Below are positions 12,155 through 23,630 of a stretch of 64,000 bases of DNA, in pieces (position 1 is the first letter of the stretch; every line of letters starts with the position of its first letter). The notes beneath the pieces were generated by a model, which saw only the letters and a list, made by a program, of their open reading frames with translations, was not told the DNA's origin and searched no databases. Source of the DNA: Tyto alba (lineage: Eukaryota > Chordata > Aves > Strigiformes > Tytonidae). The translations under genes were made by a program, and so were the position numbers. The DNA lies in assembly GCF_018691265.1 (NCBI RefSeq), contig NW_024881279.1, positions 5,113,243-5,177,242 on the forward strand, written 5' to 3'.

Positions 12155-12386
12155 AACTTGTTCCTCCTGCTCCATCGTGGTCCCCCTCTCACAGGAGACA
12201 GTCCTCCACAAACTTTCTCCGACATGAGTTCCTCCCATGGGCCGCAGCGTTCCCCACACTGCTCCGTCATGGGTCACTAACTCCCTCCGACTGGATTCCC
12301 TCCCACGGCTGCAGCCCTTCCCGAGCTGCTCCGGCGTGGAACTCCCCTGCATGCTGCAATCCTCCCAGCACTGAATTACAGCAGTG
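12155..12386 (-). repeat. Degenerate ~45-bp tandem units inside the LTR
   Basis: Read on the minus strand, units open with a CAYGNCGGAG-like word at plus positions 12338, 12294 (truncated), 12271, 12226 and 12179, with a more degenerate unit from about 12386. Spacings are about 44-48 bp, except one 23-bp partial unit. A GGGAAGGGCTGCAGCC-like word recurs in the middle of each unit. Such internal repeats make parts of this strand free of stops, which explains the long but meaningless open frames here. Confidence 0.7.
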
Positions 12387-12664
12387 GGACTACCTTTTCC
12401 CATGAGACCCCGGCCTTCTTTGGGCACAGACCCTTGATCAGCTGAGCAGGAGCAACAGGCCATAAATCAATGTCTGCTCCACCGTAGATCTTCATGGGTG
12501 GCAGAGGGGGGGCCGCCCTGCCATCTCACCACAGGATACAGGGGGGTGTCTGCTCCGGCACACCTCCCCCCTCATTTCTTCCTCCGTTCCTCCACTGACC
12601 TTGGTGTTCATGCAGCTGCAGCAACTCCTCCTCACCAGTCCCCCTGCACGTCACCACGTCCCTT

Positions 12665-12701
12665 CTTAAATACGTTATCGCAGAGGCGCAGCCGATTGGC
12701 T
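12665..12701 (-). promoter_or_regulatory. LTR core promoter: CCAAT box and TATA-like box
   Basis: On the minus strand AGCCAAT (12695-12701) is followed 22 bases downstream by TATTTAAG (12665-12672). The arrangement fits a polymerase II LTR promoter, with transcription expected to start near 12,640 and run leftward. Confidence 0.6.
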
Positions 12702-12829
12702 CAATTTCCCAAACAGAAGTGGAGCTGACGTGGAGCTGGGGGAGCTTCGAGAAGCTTCTCACAGGGGGCCGCCCCGATAGCCCCCTCCCCTGCCATTAAA
12801 AAACTCCACCACTCACTTAACCCAGGACA

Positions 12830-12834
12830 CCACA
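12830..12834. repeat. Target-site duplication, right copy (CCACA)
   Basis: Exact match to 11751-11755, placed directly after the LTR terminus CAGGACA. Confidence 0.85.
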
Positions 12835-15800
12835 GCTCCCCTTAAAATCCTGCAGGCCTGTTTTTGCATTAGCATTTCTGCCTCCTGGGGATTGTTGCCT
12901 GTGTCAGTCGTGAATGCAGAGAGCACCCTTGAGGACTGCACTGGGCACATTAGGTGACTGCACACCCATCCCCTGTGCACACAGCTGGACCATGCACACA
13001 CCACAGTGTGAGAGGATTAAGATCTCTACATACTCTGGGGAAGGATGCAAAGCTACTCCATAGCCTTGCACAAAGCTGTGCTTGCAAGTTCTCTCTTTGG
13101 ACACACAGGAAATTTTGTCTAACACTGGCCTTCTGGCAGACCTTGGGGTTCAGTGCAGACATAGCCCAAGTCATAGGTCTGAATTCACTTTGGACTGAAA
13201 TTAGTATCATAAACTAGCAGAGCCTTTTGCTTTGTTTGCTTTCTTTGGTGTGGTTTATTTTTAAAATGTATACATATTTCCAAGAAGCATCTTGAAAATT
13301 AGTTTTTATCTCGAAAATGGAATACTTCTTGGCTTTTTTGAGTCTCTTGGTGTAAGCTTATGTCCTAGATGAAGTTAGTGTTAGCAGTTGCATACCAAAA
13401 CCATGTAGGAGAGATTGAAACAGATATGACTTCCCATCCAAATCAGGTAGACCTTGCCCGTATGAATCAGGAGTCTGTCCATTGAGTTTTTTTTGACATA
13501 CTCTAGCAACCTACTGGGCGATACACTGAGATTTGCTGGACTTGCTCAAAATATGAGATACCTCATAGTCATCGGAAAACAGATGATGAGTCCCAGATGT
13601 TCAGCACTCGTGGATTACTAATGAAAGCAAATAGAGGGAATAACTTTTAAGGAGCTAAACAAAAAAAAAAACATGTCTGGTTTAGGTTCCTAACTTGCCA
13701 AGTGTGTGAGTGTCTGTTCATATCCAGGTAAGTGTGACAGCGCTGGGGCTGCAGAATCATTACATTAAAAACTCTCTGTGAGCTGGGACACGCCAACGTG
13801 GCAGCTGGCTGTGTATTATTTCAGCCTCTGAGTCTTCTCTCAACAAGTGTTCCAATTTTATAGCAGAAAAAACAGATTCATGTCAGAATCTTCATCCCAA
13901 TAACTGGGGGAGCTTGGGAAGAGTGCTGGTTTCAGGGCTTTGAAGTAGGTAATTGTCAAAAATTCCATTTTTTGTTCCATCCTTATCATTATATGATTGT
14001 GTAATTTATGGGGCTTAGTTGCACTTAATCGTTCAGTATAACTCAATGAAAGATTTGACCTCAAGAGTTTTCCTATTTCACAAGTGGCTTGTTTCTGAAA
14101 CAGGAAGATAATAAACAAAGGAGTACTTTACTACCCCAGTTCAACAAATGGTTCCATATTGATAGAATCCAGTATCCAGCAATAGAAGGTCCATTTGCTT
14201 CTTCTTCTTTCCACATACCACAGCATTTTCTTGTTCACTCCACAGGAATCTAGATATCCATTTTAACCAAAAGTGAAGTTAGTCTAGTGAAAGCATCCTC
14301 TACTTTTTACCTTTGTGTATAGCTGAGGAGCCACCCTTTTTCTCTCAACAAAAACTACTTTCTTTTGCATGATCTTGTTTCTCTGTATTTGGTGCTTAGT
14401 TATTGAATATAAGATTAAAATATAGAGGAAGGAATCAACAGGTCTGATCTGCAACTCACAAAACCTCCCGCTTACATACTTCAGTGAAGATTCTATCCCA
14501 AAGCTGAATTCCTGTATTGCAATGTTCAGTTTTATAGGTTAATAGTTTGTCGTTTGCTTGAACACACAGGAACTCATTGGCAATTCATCATTCTGCCTTA
14601 GTTCCTTTTGTTGAATAGGCAGGTCCTGGTAAAGCTGACCTTTGCACAGGTTTAACATTTCCCCTTCACACCTTCAAGGCTGAGGAGTTTGACTGACATC
14701 AATAATTAATTTTTGAACAAATACGGCACACCTTTTCCTATGGTTCCTCTCAAAGATATGAGTCTTTGTGCATCGCAACAACAGGCATGTTATGAAGGGG
14801 GGAGTCCAAAGGACACTGGTGGGGATCAAAGTCTAAGATTCAGGCTGTCTCAGTGCAGTTGTTAATGTTGTGTCTCACCTCTGCTATGCGGTCACGTCCT
14901 TCTGGGTGCCATAGACAAGACAGAGAAGTATGGGTGTGCACTGCAAAGCTCAATACATTCAGGACAGGTTGCAGCAGCTGCAATGAACAACTGTAAATAG
15001 CTGCTTTGGGCACATGCAATAACCACGGCTGGTCACTCTGGGAGCAGAGTCACTTTAATTGACTGGCTATGCCAGAGAGGTTGAAAAAAAAAATCCTCAG
15101 ATTCTGCCCAAGAAAAAAGTTCCCAGTGGAAAAACCCAGCAGATGGCTATGCCGCTTACTTTGTTATTCTGGCCTGAATGGGAGGTGTTGGTTTGTGGGG
15201 CCATGCTAGCACTGGAACATTGCACCACGTCATCTCACTTTTCTTACTTTCCAGGTGATGTAGGTGAGATGTAAGCCAACTAAATGAAGGAGAAACTCTG
15301 TCTTCATTGACAGCCTGATAAGGACTAAACACTCCCATAAAGTGATAGAGAAAAGGGGAGAAGATGACTCTTTATCTCTCCTGCCTGGCTGACCATTGCT
15401 CATCTTTAGTTTATCGATCTGAACTGATCACCAGTATTGGTACAAACAGAGGTTTATACTCTTGGAGACTGAAAAAGTTATTATGTGTGAGAGTGAACGA
15501 TGCAAATTTTGAAAATACCTTTGTTAAGTCTAGCTTGTCAACTTTGCTAATGTACATCAGCATGTGCTAGCAACTAAGAAAAAGAACAGTTAAAGAAAGA
15601 TAAGTCACTACAGTGCATGGGTACTCTGTTTCATCTTCTGTTTGTTGGGTGTTTGTTATTACAATTTCTGTTCTTATCAAGGACATACAGACTAGAGATC
15701 CAGGCTAGTTCTAGCCATTATTATTCATCTTTACAAATTCTGACTTAAATTCCTCTATTCCTGGATATGAAGCATCTTTAAAATATCTCCCTGACAATTT

Positions 15801-17854
15801 GGGTAAACAACTGTCTCCAGTGCCTTCAGCTTCCAGAGTCCTGTGACCTGAATCCTAAACCATGCTGGCCATGACTCAGCCTTGAGGGAGAGTGGTCTGG
15901 GGAGAAGGGAGGAATCTGGACAACAGGTGCTCTTGTCAGCATCTCTCGCCTTTGAGGGCAGCATAACTTACAGTGCGATTTGTATTGCAACATAAATCAT
16001 GGCTGCCTCAAGCTCCACATAATTCCTCTGGCTCAGAGTCTGCAGTTCATGTGATACGGTGGGGGCTGAGGGCTGGTGGTGCAACAGATGTTGGTGAAGA
16101 AACTAGGTGACAAGTGACACCGCTTCCATGGATTCCAGTCTCCAAAAAGAAGTGATGGAAAAGGGCAGTTTTCTGATAGTGGAAAGTCCTTAAAAGAGGA
16201 TAGACAAAGGGTAATACTTGGGCAAGGTTTTAAGGTCCTTCAGTTGTAGAAGGAGGTGCACAGACACTTTGGAACAGACCATTCAGATTTCTACCTGCAT
16301 CTTGAGAAACTGGTAGAAATCTGAGTCAAAGTGGGGGAAACCTGAGATGAATGCGGTCAGCCATTTTCTTCTGTGTGCAAGGTGGAGGAAGATTTGCTTT
16401 GCTTTTGGACATATAGCAATGTGGCCTTTCTGTTACATATAGAAAGGGGACACTAGTGTGCTTAGATTTGCAGGAGTGTTTCTGAACATGCAGCATGTAA
16501 CATTATAGGTTCTCCTGGGAGATGCTCAGTGAATTCTATTGCAGGCGACTATTTATTTCAGCCTCCATGTGCAGGAAGTAAGAGAAGCTTTCTAGGTGCA
16601 GGGAGACTGGGCTGAACAGTCTCTTGGAGGAACTACAGCCAAGTCTGGTGAGGAGATCTGGGTGATATGTTATGAAATCTGGATTGTAGCAGAAGGGTCC
16701 ATATGACTGTGCAGTGTGTGTGGCTGTTTAGGAGTGGTGAAGACATCTGCTTCTAAATACTACTTCATATTTTCCTCTTGTCAATGGATCTGTGTGAGTC
16801 TATAGCTGTTCAGCACCTGGGGAAATCCCATCACCTTAATTCTAAGGATAAACTGTATCCCCTTAAGTCTAACTCTGAGGTGCCTGACCAAGTCTTCTTT
16901 CATAGCAAACGCAGAATGAAGCCAGATCACACTAGTGACTTACAAAGCCCCAGATCCCAGTGTAAGAAATTCAACTATCTCCACTCTCTCTACTTGAGTA
17001 TGACAATTGCAAGCCCATGCAATCAAGGATTTTGAGTACTGAGGCAGAAAATCCCCCTGAATCTTGCTGTCATGGTGTTTTGACCCTATTCTAGGTTAAC
17101 TCTTGTATATGCTGCCTGAACACAATGTGCTGTAATGTCCAGACACCAAAAGAACAGCAAAGGTTGATATTTCATGGCCTTTGTAGGAGAAACTCAGACA
17201 TATGGACTATGACTAGTTAACAATGACTACTGCTCTTTTGTTTCTTAAGAATATAATTCCAGAGGGTTGGGGAGGAAGCTAAGGAGTAGCCATCACTCCT
17301 CTGGGTACAAGTGGATACTTGATCTGAAACAGCTGATAAAATAGTTGAGTGTTCTTATAAAATAAATCCTGGCTTCTGAAGAAGCTGCAGAAAATGGATT
17401 TTTCACAGCTTCCACAGTCTTAGAGAAAGAATCCACAGGATGGAGGTGGGACATGTTTCTCATCTAGTCATGCTCTTAAGTAATGTTCTTGTCAGAAAGC
17501 CCTCAAAAAATGGCAATCACCTGGCACTGAAACAGATGTCATTGTTCTTCATCCAAACTCCACTTCTAATCCTCTTTTTTTTGTGTGTTTGAGACACACT
17601 GTAACCAAAAAAGAGGAGGGAGAAGAAAGTCCAGGAGAAACTTAGACCTTTACTGTACATACCATGAAGAGGCACCACAGTGGAAAGCACTGTTGAGCTT
17701 TGAGGAGCTGGCAGGCTTGGAAGCTTGTAGGCAGGGTTGCAGGCAGCTTCTCCTTTTACTGGGACTTGGAAAACTCATTAGGCCTGAAAATTGCCAGATC
17801 TACTCTGAAGGGAAGGGAGAAGGGTCATGTAAAGTTTGGAGAGAATTCAACCTG

Positions 17855-17855
<1 letters not shown>
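12835..17855. other. Unique noncoding sequence
   Basis: No gene recognised. A perfect donor CAG|GTAAGT at 13727/13728 can be paired with an acceptor (GACATACTCTAG, ending 13506) to draw a 221-bp noncoding exon 13507-13727. At 15254/15255 TTTTCTTACTTTCCAG runs directly into GTGATG, with TAG|GTGAGA nine bases later. A 13-bp-arm hairpin lies at 16283-16324 (listed separately). Open frames here are short. Confidence 0.5.
16283..16324. repeat. Perfect 13-bp inverted repeat, 16-nt loop
   Basis: TCAGATTTCTACC (16283-16295) and GGTAGAAATCTGA (16312-16324) are exact reverse complements. A T-G wobble and one A-T pair could extend the stem to 15 pairs. The loop is 16 nt. Confidence 0.85.

Positions 17856-17899
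<44 letters not shown>
17856..17899. repeat. Poly-T tract (44)
   Basis: Forty-four uninterrupted T, the longest homopolymer in the window. It is followed by AATTTGCAG, which makes a formal splice-acceptor shape. The sequence to its right has no minus-strand AATAAA, so a retrocopy tail is not supported. Length may be unreliable in assembly. Confidence 0.9.
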
Positions 17900-17904
<5 letters not shown>

Positions 17905-18439
17905 GCAGATTGTGAAAAATTGACCTGAGCTTCCAATTGTAAAATTTTGTCTATTAATAAAGTTGGGTGGGGCTGACCCAGCCAGGAGATACAGTGATGA
18001 AGTGTTGGGCCTGGGCAGTTTCCACTGGCAGAGATCTTCTGGAACCCAGACTGGATTTTAAAGCTCCCCTCAGGAGCGAAGCTGGCCACCAGCATTCATT
18101 CTGTTCTGCTTCTTCATTGGCACTAATCCATACGTGCAGCAGCACCCCAGTTATTTATAGTTGACCTATATTCAAAATTTGGTTATGACTGTGCACCAGA
18201 AAGACGCAGAAGGCAACATGGTGGATACCTAAGCCAGAAGGATGTGCAGAGTGTGTATCCAAAGGGAGAGTGCAGGGGTAATAGTATGGAGCAGGTTGAT
18301 AATGAGTTTTGAAAGCTGGGATTTGTTGGCTGCTGACTAACGAAATGAAAAACCAAGGTAGAGTGCAATTAGGAGGATTACTGTGAGCTCATAACTCCTC
18401 CTCAACTCCTGAGAGAGCAGTTTGTTAAACTGACCTTTT

Positions 18440-18481
18440 GAGGGGCTGGGCTAGAAAGATGAGGGGCTGGGCTAGAAAGAT
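18440..18481. repeat. Exact 21-bp tandem duplication
   Basis: The unit GAGGGGCTGGGC... (18440-18460) is repeated without a mismatch at 18461-18481. The perfect identity points to a recent slippage or duplication event. Confidence 0.9.
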
Positions 18482-19628
18482 ATATAATACATGACTATTT
18501 TCATTTAATAAACCTGCCACCAAATGTGTTTGGATTTCCCAGGCTTCTTGGGAGAAAACAAAAGGGAGCTATTATGTTCTATAAAAACTATGACATTTTA
18601 CCCTCTGTATTTACTCTTCCAGTAGAAAATCTGCAGCAGACCAAGGTCCCTATCATAACAACAGTTTACATTTCTACCATGCATTTCACATGCCTTTACA
18701 AACAACCAAATATGCTTGGAGAAGCACTTTACTTCATCCACCAGTCAGTGCTTCACCTTCCCTGAATTACTTAAGAGCCTTACTGACAAATAATCCCACT
18801 AACAAACCCAAGAAAGATGGGTTAAAAATAGAGGGAGAGGAGCAGAAAACCGTTCAAAGACCCACATGTGAAACCCAGGAGCTGCTGGAGCCACATCTCG
18901 GGCAAACCCACACATGTATTGAAATCTGGCAGGTGAGGCAGGACCGCTTGGTACACAGCGGCTGGTGAAGCCCAGGCATGTCTTTCTTGTGCCTGCTGCT
19001 TCCAAGCTGAGCATTACAGAAGGGCAGGGCCCGGCCAACAACTCTGAAAGCTCAACAACAACTCATAAATGTTCATTTGGAAATGCCAGCGGCATCCCTT
19101 GTGCAAGCCTGCACAGATGAAACATGCTGCGCCGTCCCCTCCAGCAATGGCCAAGGGAAAGCAGCACCGGGGCTGGGGGACATGGGGGAATGTGAAGCCA
19201 AACCTCCTCTCTGCTCGCTTCAGCTCCTTTGAGCCAAGGCACACGTGGAGGTTTTGGAGCAGACACTGGCCATGAAGCACTGGCCAGAAATTAACCCACC
19301 GCTTTTGCAATGTCCCCAGCTTGAACCCTATACGGTGTTTCAGAGCCGCAGGTGCTGGCACAGTCAGGTGCATTCATCAGCCCCCAGCTCATTTTGCAGA
19401 GCCTCAGCAGTGGGTAGCCACAATCTGAGGGGAAAGAGTGAAAAACAAAGGGGCCGTTTTGCACCCAAATAGGAAAGGGCAGTCCCTGGGCCAAGTCTCA
19501 GGCTCCAACATCTCAGTGGTCCTCTCTGCATTGCGAGAAGCTGTAAGCTGGCTGAGGCATCCATATCGGGCGGGAGATGTTTGAGCAGCTGTGTGACTGA
19601 TGGAGGTATCAGTGTTATATTTTGAGAG

Positions 19629-19770
19629 CAGGGTCGGACACGGGTGCTGAGGCGGACTCCGGGGCTCTTGGGGCCACCGCCGGCCCAGGGGCAGTGGCCT
19701 GCCATCGGGCCTGCGAGGGCCTGAGGTGAGCCTGCGGCCTGCCCGCCTCCCTCCGGGGTCTGCCTCGTCC
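19629..19770 (+). promoter_or_regulatory. Small CpG-rich patch with a plus-strand donor
   Basis: About 12 CpGs occur in roughly 140 bp, against strong CpG depletion around it. A good donor, CTGAG|GTGAGC, lies inside at 19725/19726. Together these could be a first exon leaving to the right. It is smaller than a classical CpG island, and no TATA or initiator is evident. A GC-rich old repeat is an alternative. Confidence 0.25.
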
Positions 19771-20839
19771 TGCAAAAGTTTAACATTTATTATCCACTTT
19801 GGCTGATTTTTTGGGGGATTGTTTGTGCCCTGTGGAGGAGAGGTTGCCAGTTTCCCTTTTCCATGCCATTCTCTTCCCTGGCACGCTCATCCTGGGCTGT
19901 TAATGGGGAATGACTGCCTTTACTGCAGGAAACGCAGGAAATCTGAGGAGAAATGGGGCCATTGATAAGTTACTAAAATATCCACTTTCCTTTGAAAACC
20001 TCCCTGTGTGGTTTGCTTGAGTATCAAGCAACTTAATTGGTGGACATATTTAAGTAATATTAAACTGCCGTTTTTTTCTTCATGTTCAAAGGGAATGAGC
20101 CTGTATCGGTACAATTCATTTTTTAAAGCCTTTTAAAAGTTCTCTTGGGCAACACCTCTTTGAAGTCTAATCCAATCTGCAACATATGTCTTCCAAGTTA
20201 ATCCCATTTTTTTCAGGACAACCAGTAATATTACATAAAGGACTTCCAAAGAATAACAAGAGTGCAAGGCACAATATAGTTAAATCTCCTGATAAGGCGG
20301 ACAATTCTGCTGTTATTTACAACAGCATAGATCCACAGTCACTCTGCCAGTGAGCTGACTATGCAGGACCAGCCCCTTGAAAACCAATTTACTTCTCAGT
20401 TTTGATGGGTTTATTCTGTCTTTGCCACTTGAACTGAGGTTTAGGTTTAGAATATTAATTTTTAATAAGGCATCGGTTTTATTTTAGAAGCTTCCATGAA
20501 GCGGTTCTGGTTTGTGTTCATTGCAAAGTTTTGTAGCTTTTTCAGGATCTCTCTAGACCTTCCATATGCTTTTTCTAAGTACCTTTCTATGTAATCTGTT
20601 CTGTATTATGATTGATCCCCAAAGAATAAAATTAGGGACTCCTTCTTCTCATACAAAAGAAGACATTGGATATAAAAGGGGTAGAAAGACCCTTAAGTGG
20701 AAGGGAAGATCCATAAGTGGAAATGAAATTCTGGGCTGTGCTACCAATCCTTAAATATCACAAATAAAAATCTATTTAATGTTGGCAGACAAAACTCCCT
20801 GGCTCAAAGCCAAAAATGTAAAAATCAGAACTGGGACTA

Positions 20840-20930
20840 GGAGGTAAACTTTTAAACATAGTATAAGTTATTACTGGAACAGCTTCCCAAGGGATATGGT
20901 AGAGTCTCCATAACTTGAACTCTGGTCTTA
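20840..20930 (+). repeat. CR1 LINE 3' region fragment
   Basis: The run ACTGGAACAGCTTCCCAAGG, then ATGGTAGAGTCTCCAT, followed by a weak 'aacttgaa', closely follows the CR1 phrase 'actggaacaggttgcccagg gaggtggtagagtctccat cc'. The upstream bases fit the CR1 'aggaaaaacttttta...' segment. No open frame remains, and the typical terminal microsatellite is not seen. This is from memory, not alignment. Confidence 0.6.
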
Positions 20931-21045
20931 TTGCCCATTACGATTTTTCTCCCTTCCCCAGCTAACCCTCCAAAACTCCAGCTCTCTGTCCCACAGGGTT
21001 AAAAACTTCCTCATCTCCTCATATGCCAACCACCCTTTTTGCTCA

Positions 21046-21072
21046 GACTAACAAAATGACTAACAAAATGAC
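21046..21072. repeat. 12-bp tandem duplication (GACTAACAAAAT)
   Basis: Two exact copies at 21046-21057 and 21058-21069, plus the first three bases of a third. Confidence 0.9.
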
Positions 21073-21693
21073 ACCATGCAGAGAAGATTTTCTCAGCCTG
21101 TGTTGGGCTTGATGTTGGCTGCTTCTGCAAGAGCTTTTGTGCCCCCAAACCTCTCCATTGTTTTCCAATAATATTTGTTCTAATAAAGAAGCATCTCCTC
21201 TCCTCACAGACTGTGCTTCTTCAAGACGTACGTTCTGAAAAATACATCCAGTAGCTCAGCCATGTGCTGTTGATCTTGGTGCAAGAACGATTGACTTGAG
21301 CGAAGAGAAGGGCAGCCCCCTTTATTTCTGTGTTCCCTAGGCCCTTCAAAAGGGGTGACTTTGTGTCAGTACCCATTTGCCAGGCCGAGTTGGATAAGTC
21401 TTTTTAGTAAGGTTCCCCCCAGAACACCTTAAACACTGAACTGTTCCTGCTTCTTTGTCATCAGAAAAACACCTGGGCAAATGCGGTGTCTGGTCTGAGC
21501 TGTTTTGGGTTTGATTGTTGTGCTTTACGTTCCTGGATGGTGGATGCAGTGATACGTTAAGCTCGCAAGCCAGATTTCCTGAAACATAACTGCTTTCCAG
21601 GACTTTCATTATGTGGCGCAAGTGTTCTGCATTATAACTCATTTTTCACTCACACGGCTGTAAGAAGATAGGGCAGTCCTGTTTATTACTGTC

Positions 21694-21716
21694 TTTTTTT
21701 TTTTTTTTTTTTTTTT
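21694..21716. repeat. Poly-T run (23)
   Basis: Uninterrupted T run, no adjacent poly(A) signal on either strand. Confidence 0.9.
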
Positions 21717-22020
21717 ACCCAATCATCTATATTGGTGTTTGCTGTTTGCTGATTGCTCATTTGTATCGTGAATGGTGTGATATGTCTAGTAATATGACCC
21801 AGCAGATTTACTGCACAATTGGCAGCATTAGAGCACCCTGAAACATCAGCCAAAAACCTATGAGGTCCAGAATAGATTAAGGAGATTGCTATTGCAGATA
21901 CAATATACTTCTACAATGTTGTTCTCAGGGTTCATTTGGATACTGTCAAGTGCGTTTGGCTACAAAACGTAAATTTATTTCCATCTGCATTTATTTACCT
22001 TGTAGCATGCATATGTTATT

Positions 22021-22103
22021 TGTGTGTGCATGTACATCTGTGCATACACATGTGCCTGTTGGTTCATATATATCAGTTTATATACATATATATGTATACG
22101 TAC
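22021..22103. repeat. Decayed TG/CA and TA microsatellite
   Basis: Alternating purine-pyrimidine sequence shifting from TGTGTGCATGTACA-type to CATATATA-type words, with interruptions that suggest an old microsatellite. Confidence 0.65.
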
Positions 22104-23630
22104 CACTGAAATATTTTTCAGTTCAAGAACCTTTCACATTCATTCCATCTGTTCCCTTTTACAGATTTAAAAGACATGTCTACTGAAAACAGTTAATTTC
22201 CCCTTAGTCTCTTTCCTGAAGATGTGCTGTTGGTCTGCAAGAGTAAGAGAATGTAATAAAAATGACTGTTTATACAATGGAGACATGAATGAAGAAATGT
22301 AGCATAGACTTTGCAAATAGAAATCAGTGATGTGTGGAGCTGACAAAATATTGGGCAAGATTTTTCTGCAGAAAATGTGATGAAAACAAATTTTCCATTA
22401 AGAGCAACTTGTTGGCAGGAACTAATACAAAAAATTTGCACTTTTCAGCAGATATATTTCAGTGCCCAGCTTTTCCTTTTTCTAGTGAAAAGACAAAGCT
22501 TTTAGAAGAAGGAAAATGGTGTCCATGAATTTTTTTTAGTTGGAAAAACAATTTTCCACAGAAAAAACCAGATTATTTATTTATTTCAAATAAGGTTTAG
22601 CTGTGTGGTTTTCTGGCTTCACACAGTAATTCCAGAACTGTCTTAAACGAATATCTGGCTAGATGAACAAAACTCAGTTAGATTTAGGTCATATGTTGAA
22701 CACTCATGTCCCAGATTATTGCCTTGTGGCCTGTATGACTTCATAATGTTTCACCAGCACAATCTGATCCCTTCGTCAAACTGATAAACAGTTAGTTAGA
22801 TCATGCCTCCATCTTCAGAGTGGGCTGACCCCTTTTTCTGGTCAAAAAACTGTTCAAGCCACTTGTGATAAGGAGAAGACTCACCTCATTGATTAGTTAT
22901 GGAAGTAGTAAGTGTATGCAGCCATAGCAGGACTGGATATAAACCCTACTCCAATGGTTGCACAATAATATGGTACAGTTTTGATATGGTTGTAGGCAGA
23001 GAAATCCCATATTTGTGTTGTGGACTTGATTTCACCAGGTACATACTGCAAGGTGATCTGTGCAAACCCAGTGGCTGCTACAGCTCTGAAGAGCCTATGT
23101 AAATGCATTTAAATGGGACAAATTGAAGTAAAAAAAAGGATTAAAAATGGCCATATCCCCTGGGGTAAATATCTGTGCCATTATCTCTCATTTCTCTAAA
23201 TGTTACCTCACGTGGAGGCTTTCCCAAAATCAAAATACCTTTGGTTATGGGTTTCTTTTTTCCTGGCTGCAAAAGACCTGGCCTTGTGCAAAGAGCAGTG
23301 AAAGACTTTCGGCAACAGTAATTGCTCTGCCTTTACCAGACTTACATTTCCAAGAACGCAGTCCCTAAAGAAAATGGAAAGCAACTTATTCTTTAATTTT
23401 AAACTGAAAACTGAGATTCTACTTCACATTTCTAGGTCTCCTGTGCCAAGAAAAAAAGCTAGAAAGGCCAGTGGCTTTGTAGACCTACAAAATTCACCCC
23501 GAGCTGTTCTGAAAATAAACAGCATCAAAACTAGATAGTTCTGCTGAAATATAACCCTGCAGTAATAAAACAAATGACTAACACTTTCTATTGGTCTACA
23601 TAACATAGTACATGAAACATACATGTAAGC

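Larger units (their letters stand above)
11756..12829 (-). mobile_element. Solo LTR of an avian ERVL-type endogenous retrovirus
   Basis: The element is 1,074 bp and reads on the minus strand. It begins TGTCCTGGGTTAAG (plus position 12829 downward) and ends CCTAAACCACAACA (11756), the TG...CA termini and terminal wording I know from bird ERVL-type LTRs. Exact 5-bp repeats (CCACA) flank it. In minus-strand order it holds a CCAAT box, a TATA-like TATTTAAG, about 700 bp with degenerate ~45-bp tandem units, a G-rich tract, AATAAA, and the 3' terminus. No gag, pol, env, primer-binding site or second LTR is present between the duplications, so it is a solo LTR left after LTR-LTR recombination. Several CpGs survive, which suggests moderate rather than great age. 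The exact subfamily is not determined. Confidence 0.88.
17900..20839. other. Unique noncoding sequence with a GC-richer middle
   Basis: No gene recognised. 19,060-19,790 is GC-richer; overlapping minus-strand open frames of 119-140 codons there reflect low stop density, not protein-like content. A consensus TATA box (TATAAAAGG) at 20671 stands alone, without CpG enrichment or a following gene. Confidence 0.5.

Noticed and set aside
11896..12463. Overlapping minus-strand open frames of 124 and 132 codons
   Set aside because: They lie wholly inside the LTR and are produced by its G-rich tandem units; no retroviral protein motif is present.
20671..20680. Consensus TATA box TATAAAAGGG
   Set aside because: No exon, CpG enrichment or initiator follows at the right distance; isolated motif.
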